From positions 254 to 64,253 of the forward strand of contig NZ_QTWS01000004.1 in the NCBI RefSeq assembly GCF_003461245.1: DNA of 64,000 bases, in the 5' to 3' direction. The notes beneath the pieces are model-generated. The model searched no databases. It saw only the letters and a list, made by a program, of their open reading frames with translations, and had not been told where the DNA came from. The position numbers and the translations under genes were made by a program. Source of the DNA: Blautia sp. AF19-10LB (GTDB lineage: Bacteria; Bacillota; Clostridia; Lachnospirales; Lachnospiraceae). Below, piece by piece: positions 1-7,271 of this stretch. Position 1 is the stretch's first letter; every line of letters starts with the position of its first letter.

Positions 1-285
1 ATGCAGGAGCAAAATATCTGCCTTTTTGCCCTGAAGCGTTCTAACAGTAAAGAAAACTGGACAAAATCTGTGCGTCAATTAATATTCAAACAGAGAAGGC
101 GGGTAGAAACTGTGTTTTCACAGCTAACTGGTCAACTAAATGCAGAAAGAGTGCTGGCCAAAAGCTTTCAGGGATTATGTACCCGCCTGGTCAATAAAGT
201 ACTGGCGTACAATCTCTGTATTGCATTAAACAGTATTTTCAATGAATCCTGCGAACTTGGAAAAATCAAGGAATTGATATTCTAA
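1..285 (+). mobile_element. IS982-family transposase, C-terminal fragment
   Basis: This is the last part of a DDE transposase; the frame is open at the left edge, so the true start lies outside the window. The segment KQRRRVETVFSQL followed by AKSFQGL and TRLVNKVLAYNLC is the typical end of IS982-type transposases, where the E of RRVET would be the final acidic residue of the DDE triad (family knowledge). The stop falls at 283-285 and AT-rich DNA follows. I cannot see a convincing terminal inverted repeat just downstream, so the right end of the element is not defined. It is the first of several mobile or broken genes in the left 9.5 kb. Confidence 0.7.
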
Positions 286-326
286 AAATTTTAGTTTTCC
301 AATAATTACAGGGATTCTTTGCGCAT

Positions 327-710
327 TTACAGGTTTTCATATAATTTATTTGAAGTAGCACAATAGGTTAAATTATATGCCATCTCTAGCAAAATCCTTG
401 CCCTGTCCGTTGATTCACATCCTACATGGACAGCATCGTTTCTTGCCCTTCTGATGGAATACAGAATATTGTCAATATTTTCAGGAATGATGCTTCTGTA
501 CTTAAGTACGCGAATCAAATTGGACTGTCTGGTATCTTCAGGTAATTCAATTTTTTCATAGGCAAATATTCCCCGAACTATCTGCTCTGCCAACATTCCA
601 ATTTTAAAAATACAGGCATTTGGATCACTATACAAATAAGATTCTGCCGTTTCTCCCAGCAAAGCCAGTTCTATCCAGTATTTTTCCAGAAAACTAAAAT
701 TTGATGCCAT
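327..710 (-). pseudogene. HsdR-like N-terminal stub (DUF4145/HEPN-like domain)
   Basis: The 127 residues correspond to the N-terminal DUF4145-type helical domain found at the start of type I restriction HsdR and related DEAD-box helicases: FLEKYW, a YSDPNAC segment, GMLAEQIVR and the conserved RRARNDAVHVG stretch, then LLEMAYNL. In full-length proteins a long linker, nuclease and helicase domains follow; here a stop occurs directly after the first domain, so this is a remnant or at most a free-standing helical protein. The RxxRNxxVH stretch resembles a HEPN RNase motif (inference). A ribosome site (GAAGGAGAG) precedes the ATG. Its neighbours are also fragments, which favours decay over a designed small protein. 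Confidence 0.6.
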
Positions 711-713
711 AAT

Positions 714-870
714 ATCTCTCCTTCTGTATTATCGAGATTAACTTTTATATCTATATCTTCTGTCAATACGGTATCCCTTTTCCAGACTTCATTAGGCATT
801 TTCTTGTAATCGCCAACAACAAACCATTCTTTCCTTAAATCATTGGTACCGTACTTTAATAAGCTTTGCT
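714..870 (-). pseudogene. Fic-like protein fragment
   Basis: On the minus strand one frame reads KYGTNDLRKEWFVVGDYKK followed by MPNEVWKRDTV. This matches the stretch that precedes the catalytic HPFxxGNGR motif in one large group of Fic adenylyltransferases, where W-F-x-V-G-D-Y-K-K-x-P-N-E-V-G is usual. Here the glycine is lost and the frame diverges after about 40 residues; no start and no catalytic motif remain. I treat it as a scar of a deleted Fic gene. The identification rests on one motif remembered from the family and not on a search. Confidence 0.45.
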
Positions 871-1200
871 GTCAACGCTGATCTTGTATGATCTATGATC
901 ACCAGAATATTTTACTATCTTCTCATCACGTAAAATATCCAACAAATTCAGTGGCTTGTTCAAACGCTCCGATACATTCCACTTTTTCGCCTTTCAGCGA
1001 CAGAAAGATATTTTATCTACTCTCCTTCAACTACAATTAATATACCACGCCATCGACAACAAATCTATTTTCTTCTTTCCATGTTTTAACACCATAATCC
1101 ACTTTACATATTTATATTATTTTCTAACTTTTTAACATTTCTATACTTTCATAGTATTGCTTGATTACGTGTGTAATCTACCATTCTAGCACCACCATTT
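856..1200 (-). pseudogene. Decayed coding DNA, product not recognised
   Basis: Several minus-strand frames carry protein-like but interrupted stretches. One, at 856-993, ends with LRDEKIVKYSGDHRSYKIS and a stop. Another, over 900-1020, reads LSLKGEKVECIGAFEQATEF. A third, near 1060-1120, reads YGVKTWKEENRFVVDGVVY and a stop. The switch of plausible sequence between frames suggests a gene broken by frameshifts. I do not recognise the family. The composition is AT-rich compared with the metabolic genes further right. Confidence 0.3.
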
Positions 1201-1519
1201 TCTATCAAATCCATTGCATAATCCACAGATGAAAAGTATTTTTATCATAGTTTTATTTCTCCTTGATTTGCCCCGGAATGCCCCATGAATCAGGCCTGGA
1301 TTCAATTGAGAGCACGAAAAAATTTCTTTGCCACTGCATCAGACTTTCTTTGTTACGCCCTCATATAACGAAACGCTCAGAGGGTAAAATACAATGGGCA
1401 AATGCAAAAAAAGCTATAAGACTCCTTTTTTTGAAATCTTATAGCTTTGCTATTAATGATATTAAGTTGTTATTCAATATTTAGATTACCAACGGATTGT
1501 TAGATTGTTGTTATATTTC
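1201..1519. other. Gene-free AT-rich stretch with one hairpin
   Basis: No convincing gene is seen on either strand. The one clear structure is a perfect 12-bp inverted repeat, AAAGCTATAAGA at 1410-1421 and TCTTATAGCTTT at 1437-1448. It resembles a second hairpin at 7030-7067. Confidence 0.5.
1410..1448. terminator. 12-bp inverted repeat, possible bidirectional terminator
   Basis: AAAGCTATAAGA and its perfect complement are separated by a 15-nt T-rich loop, with A-rich DNA to the left, so a transcript from the minus strand would end in U residues. It lies just past the end of the aldo/keto reductase gene and could stop the redox operon. The similar hairpin near 7030 suggests it may instead be the edge of a repeated element. 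Confidence 0.4.
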
Positions 1520-2383
1520 TTACATCTTTCCACCATAAACAGGGAAAATCCCACTGTCACCATAGCTCTTAATTTTCTTAAAATTCTTTAACAGTTCCAT
1601 GTCTTCAGCACTAATTTCAAAATCTAGTTCTGCATTACTCTTCATATGTTCAGGATTACTTGTTTTTGGCAGAGAAATTGCACCAAGCTGAAGCGTATAT
1701 CTAATGCAGAGCTGTGGAACAGTCACACCATACTTCTTTGCAATCGTAGTTATCTCCGATTGATTTAATATTTCACCATGCGCAATTGGTGAGTATGCTT
1801 CTACAACAATATTATTCTTCTGGCAATATTCAACTAACTCTATCGGCGTATTACTGATATGAAGAAGAATCTGATTTACCATTGGCTTAATCTTTGCTGT
1901 TTCAAGAAGACTTGCAATATCTTCAATCAGAAAATTGGAAATTCCAATTGCCTTAAGTTTTCCTGCCTTATAAGCATCCTCAAGAGCTTTCCATGCTGCT
2001 CGATTTCCCTCTACATATCTGTCTTCACACTGATTAACTTTTACCCAAGGTTGCGGACTGTGGATAATCATCATATCAAGATAATCTAGTCCCATCTTTT
2101 CAAGTGTCTCATTGATTCCTGCCATTGCTTCCTCATAGGTTTTATGCTCTGCTGCAACCTTTGATACAACAAACAGCTTTTCACGCGGAATACCACAAGT
2201 TCTTACTCCTTCACCCACGCCACGCTCATTGCCGTATGCCTGTGCCGTATCAATATGTCTATAGCCAATCTCTACTGCTGCTTTTACAGCATCAGCAGCC
2301 TTATCATCATCAATAAACCATGTTCCAAGACCGAGCTGTGGAATTTTCACTCCATTATTCAATACAATACTATTATCAAACAT
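1520..2383 (-). CDS. Aldo/keto reductase
   Basis: A cytosolic NADPH-dependent oxidoreductase of the AKR (TIM-barrel) superfamily; the substrate cannot be told from sequence. Visible motifs are GLGTWFIDD near the start, GYRHIDTAQAYGNE holding the catalytic Asp and Tyr, VVSKVAAEH with the catalytic Lys, MIIHSPQP with the catalytic His, AIGISNF, and the C-terminal SLPKTSNPEHMKSN that contacts the cofactor phosphate. The ATG at 2383 is preferred because AGGAAGGTG sits just upstream; a longer frame would run into the preceding gene. It is the last gene of a co-directional group with LysR, flavodoxin and CMD-cupin genes, 13 bp after the latter, so it is probably co-transcribed and has a role in redox or aldehyde handling. 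The length of 287 residues is normal. Confidence 0.9.
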   Translation of the reverse strand: MFDNSIVLNNGVKIPQLGLGTWFIDDDKAADAVKAAVEIGYRHIDTAQAYGNERGVGEGVRTCGIPREKLFVVSKVAAEHKTYEEAMAGINETLEKMGLDYLDMMIIHSPQPWVKVNQCEDRYVEGNRAAWKALEDAYKAGKLKAIGISNFLIEDIASLLETAKIKPMVNQILLHISNTPIELVEYCQKNNIVVEAYSPIAHGEILNQSEITTIAKKYGVTVPQLCIRYTLQLGAISLPKTSNPEHMKSNAELDFEISAEDMELLKNFKKIKSYGDSGIFPVYGGKM

Positions 2384-2396
2384 TTCATTCACCTTC

Positions 2397-3164
2397 CTAT
2401 TGTAATTTCCCATATTCTTCATCACTTACCGGTTCAAGCCATTCATTAGAACCATGTTCGCCCGGAACTTCTATTGCCAGATGGCTAAACCATTCATCCG
2501 GTGCGGCGCCATGCCAGTGTTTCACTTCTGTCGGAATATTGATGCAGTCGCCTGGCTTCATTTCTACAGCTTCTTTACCTTCTACCTGATAATATCCTCT
2601 TCCGGCAACACATACCAGAATCTGTCCTCCGCCACTTTTTGCGTGATGAATATGCCAGTTATTTCTGCATCCAGGTTCGAATGTCACATTAAAAATTCCA
2701 ACCTGAGAAGTAGAAATCGGTGCAAGAAAACTTCTGCCGGAAAAATACTGTGCAAATCCATCATTTGGTGCACCAATCGGAAACATCATTTCTTTTGCAT
2801 GCGCACACATTGCTTCCTCTTCGTATGGCAAATCTCCTTCGCCTGCTTCCCATACTTCCTTTGCAAGATTGAAAACAGCCCATGCTTTTGGCCAACCTGC
2901 ATAGAATGCGACATGTGTGATCACTGCAGCAATCTCTTTTTGTGTCACACCATGATTTTTTGCATTTTGAAGATGATATTTTAAAGAAGAATCCGTAATT
3001 CCGGAAGCCATCAGAGCAACCACTGTAATGATACTTCTTGTTTTTACATCGATATTCTGGTTATTCCAGTTTTCACCGAAAAGCACATCATCGTTAAAAT
3101 GTGCAAACTCTGGTGCAAATTCACCAAGTGCATTTCTTCCTGCTGTCTGTATTATTTTTCCCAT
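2397..3164 (-). CDS. Carboxymuconolactone decarboxylase-like/cupin fusion protein
   Basis: Residues about 20-105 form an alkylhydroperoxidase/CMD-like helical domain (TRSIITVVALMASG, LQNAKNHGVTQKEIAAVI). Residues about 140-245 form a cupin barrel: NWHIHHAKSGGGQILVC and GYYQVEGKEAVEMKPGDC, then HWHGAAPDEWFSHLAIE, with His residues placed for a metal. The CMD half lacks the CxxC pair typical of peroxidase members, since no such motif is visible. This two-domain arrangement is common in gut Firmicutes beside flavodoxins and aldo/keto reductases; the reaction is not established. It starts 28 bp after the flavodoxin gene and is followed closely by the reductase, so all three likely share one transcript. 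Confidence 0.85.
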   Translation of the reverse strand: MGKIIQTAGRNALGEFAPEFAHFNDDVLFGENWNNQNIDVKTRSIITVVALMASGITDSSLKYHLQNAKNHGVTQKEIAAVITHVAFYAGWPKAWAVFNLAKEVWEAGEGDLPYEEEAMCAHAKEMMFPIGAPNDGFAQYFSGRSFLAPISTSQVGIFNVTFEPGCRNNWHIHHAKSGGGQILVCVAGRGYYQVEGKEAVEMKPGDCINIPTEVKHWHGAAPDEWFSHLAIEVPGEHGSNEWLEPVSDEEYGKLQ

Positions 3165-3192
3165 ATTATGTATCCCTCCATAGCACTGTTAT

Positions 3193-3663
3193 TTATAAAG
3201 ATTTTACCCAATCACTGATTTCCTGTTTAGTTCCACGATTTAACAAGCTGCCTTCTGTAATAACTGCATCTGGCGCGGACAGCTGTAATTCCTTTATAGT
3301 ATTACCGAATCCGCTTCCACCGGATGTTGCAAAAAGCACGATCTTTTTACCGCCAAAATCATAAGTTTCCAAAAATGTATTGATGATTGTCGGAGCCACA
3401 TACCACCAGATTGGAAATCCAAGAAGGATCTCATCATAAGAACTCATATCCATTTCTTTTTTTATAATCTCCGGTCTGTATTTCTTATCACTCATTTCCA
3501 CACTGCTTCTGGATTTTTTATCCATCCAGTCAAGATCAGCCTTTGTATATGGAATCTTCGGCTCAATCTCAAATAAGTCTGCTTTTGCTTCCTCTGCAAT
3601 CATATCTGCTACTTTTTTTGTTGTTCCACTTGCACTGAAAAATGCAACTAATTTTTTACACAT
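3193..3663 (-). CDS. Flavodoxin
   Basis: A small FMN-binding electron carrier of 156 residues. The FMN phosphate loop is FFSASGTTKKVAD near the N terminus; GFPIWWYVAPTIINTFLE supplies the aromatic side of the flavin pocket and FATSGGSGFG the second flavin loop. The start at 3663 (MCKKLVAFF) is preceded by a purine-rich GAAAGAGG site; an upstream in-frame ATG is less well placed. It follows the LysR gene on the same strand and leads into the CMD-cupin and reductase genes, so it probably feeds electrons in the same stress or detoxification response. The long insertion rich in Lys/Asp (residues 50-80) is usual in this flavodoxin subgroup. Confidence 0.9.
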   Translation of the reverse strand: MCKKLVAFFSASGTTKKVADMIAEEAKADLFEIEPKIPYTKADLDWMDKKSRSSVEMSDKKYRPEIIKKEMDMSSYDEILLGFPIWWYVAPTIINTFLETYDFGGKKIVLFATSGGSGFGNTIKELQLSAPDAVITEGSLLNRGTKQEISDWVKSL

Positions 3664-3700
3664 AATACAAAACCTCTTTCCTTGCGTATTTTTCACAGAA

Positions 3701-3744
3701 AAAATAGATGTATAAGATTCACATTCATCTTACACATCTATTTT
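3701..3744. terminator. Intrinsic terminator after the LysR gene
   Basis: Two 18-bp arms, AAAATAGATGTATAAGAT at 3701-3718 and its complement at 3727-3744 with one mismatch, leave an 8-nt loop and give a U tract on either strand. The position between LysR and flavodoxin suggests the regulator and the operon are separate transcripts. Confidence 0.65.
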
Positions 3745-3790
3745 AAGCTCCATCGCCTCATTATGTCTAATGCTTATATTGAATTTTGTT

Positions 3791-4669
3791 TTATGCCCGA
3801 AAAGCATTTATTTCTTCTATTATTTTACGGACTGCCAGCGAATATGGGATGTTCCGTCTCCAGGCAATCACAGTGCTTGTCGTGATTTCAGGAGAAATTC
3901 TTCGCTGTACAAGAATATCCTCCCGCCAATACTTTGCAGCACCTTCGATCGATACCGGATACCCCAGTCCATTTGCCGCCATAACTCCGGCATTTGTTCC
4001 AAGATTACTTGTAAAAGCAATCTGCAGTTTCGAAAAGTCTTTCCCAAACCAATTGGCAAGTTCGCTTTGAACATTCATTCTTTCTGGCAGAATCAATGGT
4101 TTTCCAATGAGATCTTCTTTTTTTATAAACTCTTTTTCTGCCAGCGGATCATCTGGGCGCATTCCAACACACCAGTGGTCACAATCCGAAATCCGAATAT
4201 AATCCAGCCCTTCAGTGTCAACCGGTTCCATGAATAACGCAATATCTACAAGACCCTTATTCATCATCTCATACACCGTATCTGCTGTTGCAGTATGAAG
4301 TACAATCTGAACCAGTGGGTATTTTTCTTTATATGTTTTGCATATTTTCGCCAATGTTTCTACTGCCGCAAATTCACCACAGCCAATGGTTATGGTACCC
4401 TCCACAACATCTTCTTTCCTGTTCAGTTCCTTAAGCGTCCTTTCCTCAAGATTAAGGATCTCCAGGGCACGCCTTTTTAATAGAATCCCCTCATCAGTAA
4501 GTGTAATTTTCTTCCCGCTTCGAATAAATAATGTTATTCCCAGGTTCTCTTCAAATGACGCCATTTGTCTGGAAAGCGTTGGCTGGGTAATATGCAATTG
4601 TTCTGCTGCTTTTGTAAAGCTCTGTTCTTTTGCTACTGTCAAAAAATAGCGTAATAATCTTAATTCCAT
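3791..4669 (-). CDS. LysR-family transcriptional regulator
   Basis: A 292-residue DNA-binding regulator. Residues 1-60 hold the winged helix: MELRLLRYFLTVAKEQSFT, KAAEQLHITQPTLSRQ and FEENLGITLFIRSGKKITLT. The remainder is the periplasmic-binding-like effector domain typical of the family (IGCGEFAAVETLAKI, MNKGLVDIALFMEPVD). It lies immediately upstream of and in the same direction as the flavodoxin/CMD-cupin/reductase genes and is separated from them by a terminator-like hairpin, so it is the likely local regulator of that group (inference). The effector is unknown. The upstream region carries three 12-bp tandem repeats that could be operators. Confidence 0.9.
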   Translation of the reverse strand: MELRLLRYFLTVAKEQSFTKAAEQLHITQPTLSRQMASFEENLGITLFIRSGKKITLTDEGILLKRRALEILNLEERTLKELNRKEDVVEGTITIGCGEFAAVETLAKICKTYKEKYPLVQIVLHTATADTVYEMMNKGLVDIALFMEPVDTEGLDYIRISDCDHWCVGMRPDDPLAEKEFIKKEDLIGKPLILPERMNVQSELANWFGKDFSKLQIAFTSNLGTNAGVMAANGLGYPVSIEGAAKYWREDILVQRRISPEITTSTVIAWRRNIPYSLAVRKIIEEINAFRA

Positions 4670-4704
4670 ATCTTTATATTCCTACAAATTTTTCTTGTAA
4701 CCAT

Positions 4705-4737
4705 TCTATCATGTTGCGTCCCAAACATCATCTATAT
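4705..4737. repeat. 33-bp direct repeat, left copy
   Basis: The stretch beginning TCTATCATGTTGCG and ending CATCATCTATAT recurs in the same orientation at 7073-7105 with one mismatch (G at 4718, A at 7086). The two copies bracket the Xre/ImmA-IrrE/PIN cassette and nothing else. Confidence 0.85.
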
Positions 4738-4796
4738 CATTAATGTGACATTTTACAGCCTTGGAACTTATTCCTGACGTCATTGTCATTTTTTCT

Positions 4797-4832
4797 GAGG
4801 GACATTCCGAGGGAGATCCCGAGGGACATTGT
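4797..4832. repeat. Three 12-bp tandem repeats
   Basis: GAGGGACATTCC, GAGGGAGATCCC and GAGGGACATTGT follow one another with an exact 12-bp period, downstream of the PIN gene and about 130 bp upstream of the LysR start. They may be protein-binding sites or a leftover of an element end; nothing in the sequence decides. Confidence 0.6.
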
Positions 4833-4855
4833 AATTCAAATTTAGCATCACAACT

Positions 4856-5698
4856 TTAAAAAATAATATGCACAGTTTTATCAGAAACAAGTTTTGCAAA
4901 CAATTCGTTATTTACTAATTCCGTAACCAATACGATTGCATGATCATCCTGTTCTTTACTATATGTGATTTTCCGTACATCTTTTCTATATTCATTAATA
5001 TCATCTATATTGATTTTTCCTTCTCTTGCAAGTTGGCATAATATAGCATCATTACTCTTGTAAGATATTGGCACAGGCGCTTTTGCAGCAAATACTTTTC
5101 TTAAATCAGTCTCTGCTTTTCTTTGAAAATCATATGTATCACCATCTTGAGAATATATAGTCAGTGTCTTTGTTTCAGGGTAATACCATGATATTATCTC
5201 AGACAAAATCGTAATTGATACCTCACCAGCATTTTTCTTTTTTATTCTACCAGTAGACAGCATCTCTTCAGAAATTGGCCATTCATCATATAACCTTTGA
5301 ATCCACTCTTCATATGCTTCCATATCAAGCGGATCCACTTTTTCAACATGACGACGCAAATAGCTTCTGATTCTTGCCAACTGGTGCGTTGATGCCAGGA
5401 CTATCTGATAAAGATTTCCTTCTTCGTTATTTGTTAAATCCGAATATGATTCCTCTTTAATGCAGTATATCGGGTATCCCATTTCTATTAATCCTTGTAC
5501 ATAATTAGCTCTTCCCGGAGCATCATTTATTTCAGTTAACACCCATTCCGGAATCAGAATCAAATCATAATCTTTCAATATGTCCTCTGGTTGTATGCCT
5601 TTCATTTTCAGTCCCTGCATAAAAGAGATTGATGAAGTATCTAAAAGAGCGATATGCTTTTTATCATCTATGTTTTCAATTTTTTCTATATCTATCAT
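4856..5698 (-). CDS. PIN-like nuclease, third gene of an Xre/ImmA-IrrE cassette
   Basis: The 280-residue protein has the acidic pattern of a PIN-type RNase: HIALLDTSSISFM (first Asp), IPEWVLTEINDA (Glu), KKKNAGEVSITILSE (Glu) and YSQDGDTYDF (late Asp). These are expected to bind Mg2+ and cut RNA; activity is inferred from the fold only. The start overlaps the stop of the ImmA/IrrE gene by four bases (ATGA), so translation is coupled. In known systems an Xre repressor and an ImmA/IrrE protease control a partner gene, and DUF4411-like PIN proteins often accompany them; this protein may be a distant relative. The most likely role is the toxin or effector of a stress- or phage-responsive module. 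Confidence 0.7.
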   Translation of the reverse strand: MIDIEKIENIDDKKHIALLDTSSISFMQGLKMKGIQPEDILKDYDLILIPEWVLTEINDAPGRANYVQGLIEMGYPIYCIKEESYSDLTNNEEGNLYQIVLASTHQLARIRSYLRRHVEKVDPLDMEAYEEWIQRLYDEWPISEEMLSTGRIKKKNAGEVSITILSEIISWYYPETKTLTIYSQDGDTYDFQRKAETDLRKVFAAKAPVPISYKSNDAILCQLAREGKINIDDINEYRKDVRKITYSKEQDDHAIVLVTELVNNELFAKLVSDKTVHIIF

Positions 5699-6477
5699 TC
5701 GCTCCTCCTTGTTATCAGAGCTATTTCAGCCATAATATTCTTTAAATACTCCTCATTATCTTCATGATAACGAAGCTCAGGATTTTCATCTCTTGTCCTC
5801 TTTATTTTTTCTTGTAAAGAAGACGTATTGACAACATAAGAAGGGCATACCAGACTGTCGTCCAATCCAAGCATTCTGAATCTGTTTGGTAAATCATCAA
5901 ACTGAAGGTCAAATACTTCTTTGATTTTGCCACAAAGCTTTTCATTTTCACTTTGTATAGCATATTCATATAAAGATACCAACACTGCTTTATATGGTGC
6001 TTGAAATGTTGACATACAATGGAATATTTTTGAAACAAACTCTGCTTCCGGAAGTTCTGTAAAATACCTGTCAACACCATTTAACAGCATACATGCTGCA
6101 AAATACTCCGCTTTTCTCTCTTCTAGTGTATTATCAGTTTCAATAAAATGGTCAAATGATACTTTATCAAATATCAAATGATATATCTCATGCCACGCTG
6201 TAAAATATTGGTTTGCTCTGGGGAGTGCAGTATTTATAACAGGAATAATCTTTTCGTCCTTAACAAATATAGCACCACTCCAATATTTATCTTCTATAGG
6301 CATCTGAATCAAACCAAAGCCCTGTAAAATTAGTAGTGCAAGTTGTGGAGCTGATGCAACTTTCATTATAGATGGATTTGTCTGGAGTCTAATTGCCTGT
6401 GCTAGAACTTCCTCTTTAATCTCATGATTCTTTTTTATAACAAGCTCCAAGTTTTGGGCAGTAATTAATTCACTCAT
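5695..6477 (-). CDS. ImmA/IrrE-family metallopeptidase
   Basis: The 260-residue protein carries the zinc-protease motif HEIYH inside FTAWHEIYHLIFD, and the downstream ERKAEYFAACMLL helix in which a conserved Glu completes the zinc site. Members of this family (ImmA of ICEBs1, IrrE/DdrO protease of Deinococcus) cleave an Xre-type repressor after a signal such as DNA damage. The N-terminal 90 residues look regulatory. The gene lies between an Xre regulator (65 bp upstream) and a PIN nuclease (4-bp overlap). The simplest reading is that it inactivates the neighbouring Xre protein or, alternatively, the PIN protein (inference). Confidence 0.85.
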   Translation of the reverse strand: MSELITAQNLELVIKKNHEIKEEVLAQAIRLQTNPSIMKVASAPQLALLILQGFGLIQMPIEDKYWSGAIFVKDEKIIPVINTALPRANQYFTAWHEIYHLIFDKVSFDHFIETDNTLEERKAEYFAACMLLNGVDRYFTELPEAEFVSKIFHCMSTFQAPYKAVLVSLYEYAIQSENEKLCGKIKEVFDLQFDDLPNRFRMLGLDDSLVCPSYVVNTSSLQEKIKRTRDENPELRYHEDNEEYLKNIMAEIALITRRSE

Positions 6478-6542
6478 CTAATCCACATCTCCATTTCATT
6501 TCGATTGACACAAAACTGCTATTCGGTAAATTATAGGTACCT

Positions 6543-6911
6543 TTAATAATAAATCGCACACAAATCAATTACATCAAGAAGTAAATTATACTGCTTCTTT
6601 GCTGTTTCGTTCATTTCATGATCCATCGGTGCGTTCTGTGAATACACCGTTGCTGTAGAGAGCTTTGAGGGAGCTGAATGATACAACATCAAGTCTTCTA
6701 CCGTCATATTGAGTAATTTCAGTATTTTCTGCAAATGGCGATCAAAAGAACTCTTGCTGTCTATACTACCATTCAGCAACTTATCAAGAGTTGGTCGTGA
6801 AATATCTGCCTTTGCCGCAAAGGATACTTTTGTATACCCCATATCTCTAATACAATCTTTTAACTTCGAAGCCACCAGACTTCTCTGTTCAAATAATTCA
6901 TCAAACTTCAT
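6543..6911 (-). CDS. Xre-family transcriptional regulator
   Basis: A 122-residue protein with a Cro/C1 helix-turn-helix over residues 15-75: LKDCIRDMGYTKVSFAAKA, DISRPTLDKLLNGSID and HLQKILKLLNMTVEDLML. The C-terminal 45 residues (MDHEMNETAKKQYNLLLDV) have no obvious domain and could be the cleavage or dimer region. The ribosome site AAGGAGGT lies just upstream and a strong promoter is found at 6944-6972. As first gene of the three-gene cassette it is the likely repressor of its own operon. Confidence 0.85.
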   Translation of the reverse strand: MKFDELFEQRSLVASKLKDCIRDMGYTKVSFAAKADISRPTLDKLLNGSIDSKSSFDRHLQKILKLLNMTVEDLMLYHSAPSKLSTATVYSQNAPMDHEMNETAKKQYNLLLDVIDLCAIYY

Positions 6912-6943
6912 TGTGATGACCTCCTTTTCTCTTTTCTACCCTA

Positions 6944-6972
6944 ATTATATTCAAATAAAGAGTATTTATCAA
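6944..6972 (-). promoter_or_regulatory. Promoter of the Xre/ImmA-IrrE/PIN cassette
   Basis: On the minus strand TTGATA (-35, 6967-6972) and TATAAT (-10, 6944-6949) are separated by 17 bp and lie about 33 bp upstream of the Xre start codon. The near-consensus match suggests strong expression unless the Xre protein represses it. Confidence 0.75.
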
Positions 6973-7029
6973 TAATATTGTAAAATATTTTTTTACATTT
7001 TAACACTATTTTTCTCTTCTATTTGTTTG

Positions 7030-7067
7030 CAAAAAAGCCATAAGATTTCTCTTTCCAAAATCTTACA
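7030..7067. terminator. Imperfect hairpin resembling the one at 1410-1448
   Basis: AAAAAGCCATAAGATTT pairs with AAATCTTACAGCT through a short T/C-rich loop. The arms resemble those at 1410-1448 (AAGCTATAAGA and TCTTATAGCTT). It may be a terminator or part of a repeated element end. Confidence 0.4.
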
Positions 7068-7072
7068 GCTCA

Positions 7073-7105
7073 TCTATCATGTTGCATCCCAAACATCATC
7101 TATAT
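7073..7105. repeat. 33-bp direct repeat, right copy
   Basis: Same orientation as the copy at 4705-4737 and 32 of 33 positions identical. It sits upstream of the promoter of the Xre gene, so the pair encloses a 2.3-kb unit that contains the complete cassette with its promoter. Confidence 0.85.
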
Positions 7106-7217
7106 TTACATGTAATATCTGCACAAAATACCGTGGGTTATTTTCGGGTTATTTTCTAACCGCCTATGCCCTCCAGACCGTGATTTTACTGGCTTTTTGG
7201 CGAAGCTTTCAAAGAGT

Positions 7218-7247
7218 GCCGTGGCAAACGAATAAAACTCTTATCAT
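7218..7247 (-). pseudogene. Interrupted low-molecular-weight protein tyrosine phosphatase start
   Basis: Twenty-four bases after the flavodoxin-like gene the minus strand has a ribosome site (AGAGGGGA), an ATG and the codons MIRVLFVCHG, then TL and a stop. MI(R/K)(V/I)LFVCHGN followed by ICRS is the invariant start of low-molecular-weight phosphatases and holds the first residues of the CxxxxxR P-loop. The match ends at the glycine, so the gene appears to have been cut there. The remainder is not in the window. Confidence 0.5.
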
Positions 7248-7271
7248 CACTATCCCCTCTCTTCTGAGCAC

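Larger units (their letters stand above)
6973..7271. other. Non-coding stretch at a cassette boundary
   Basis: This holds a hairpin (7030-7067), the right copy of the 33-bp direct repeat (7073-7105) and the first codons of an interrupted gene (7218-7247). No intact gene is seen. Confidence 0.5.

Noticed and set aside
1263..1484. A 73-residue plus-strand frame
   Set aside because: No ribosome site, no recognisable motif, and it runs through a hairpin; it is likely chance in decayed DNA.
4797..4832. CRISPR-like array
   Set aside because: The 12-bp units have no spacers and only three copies; no cas genes are present.
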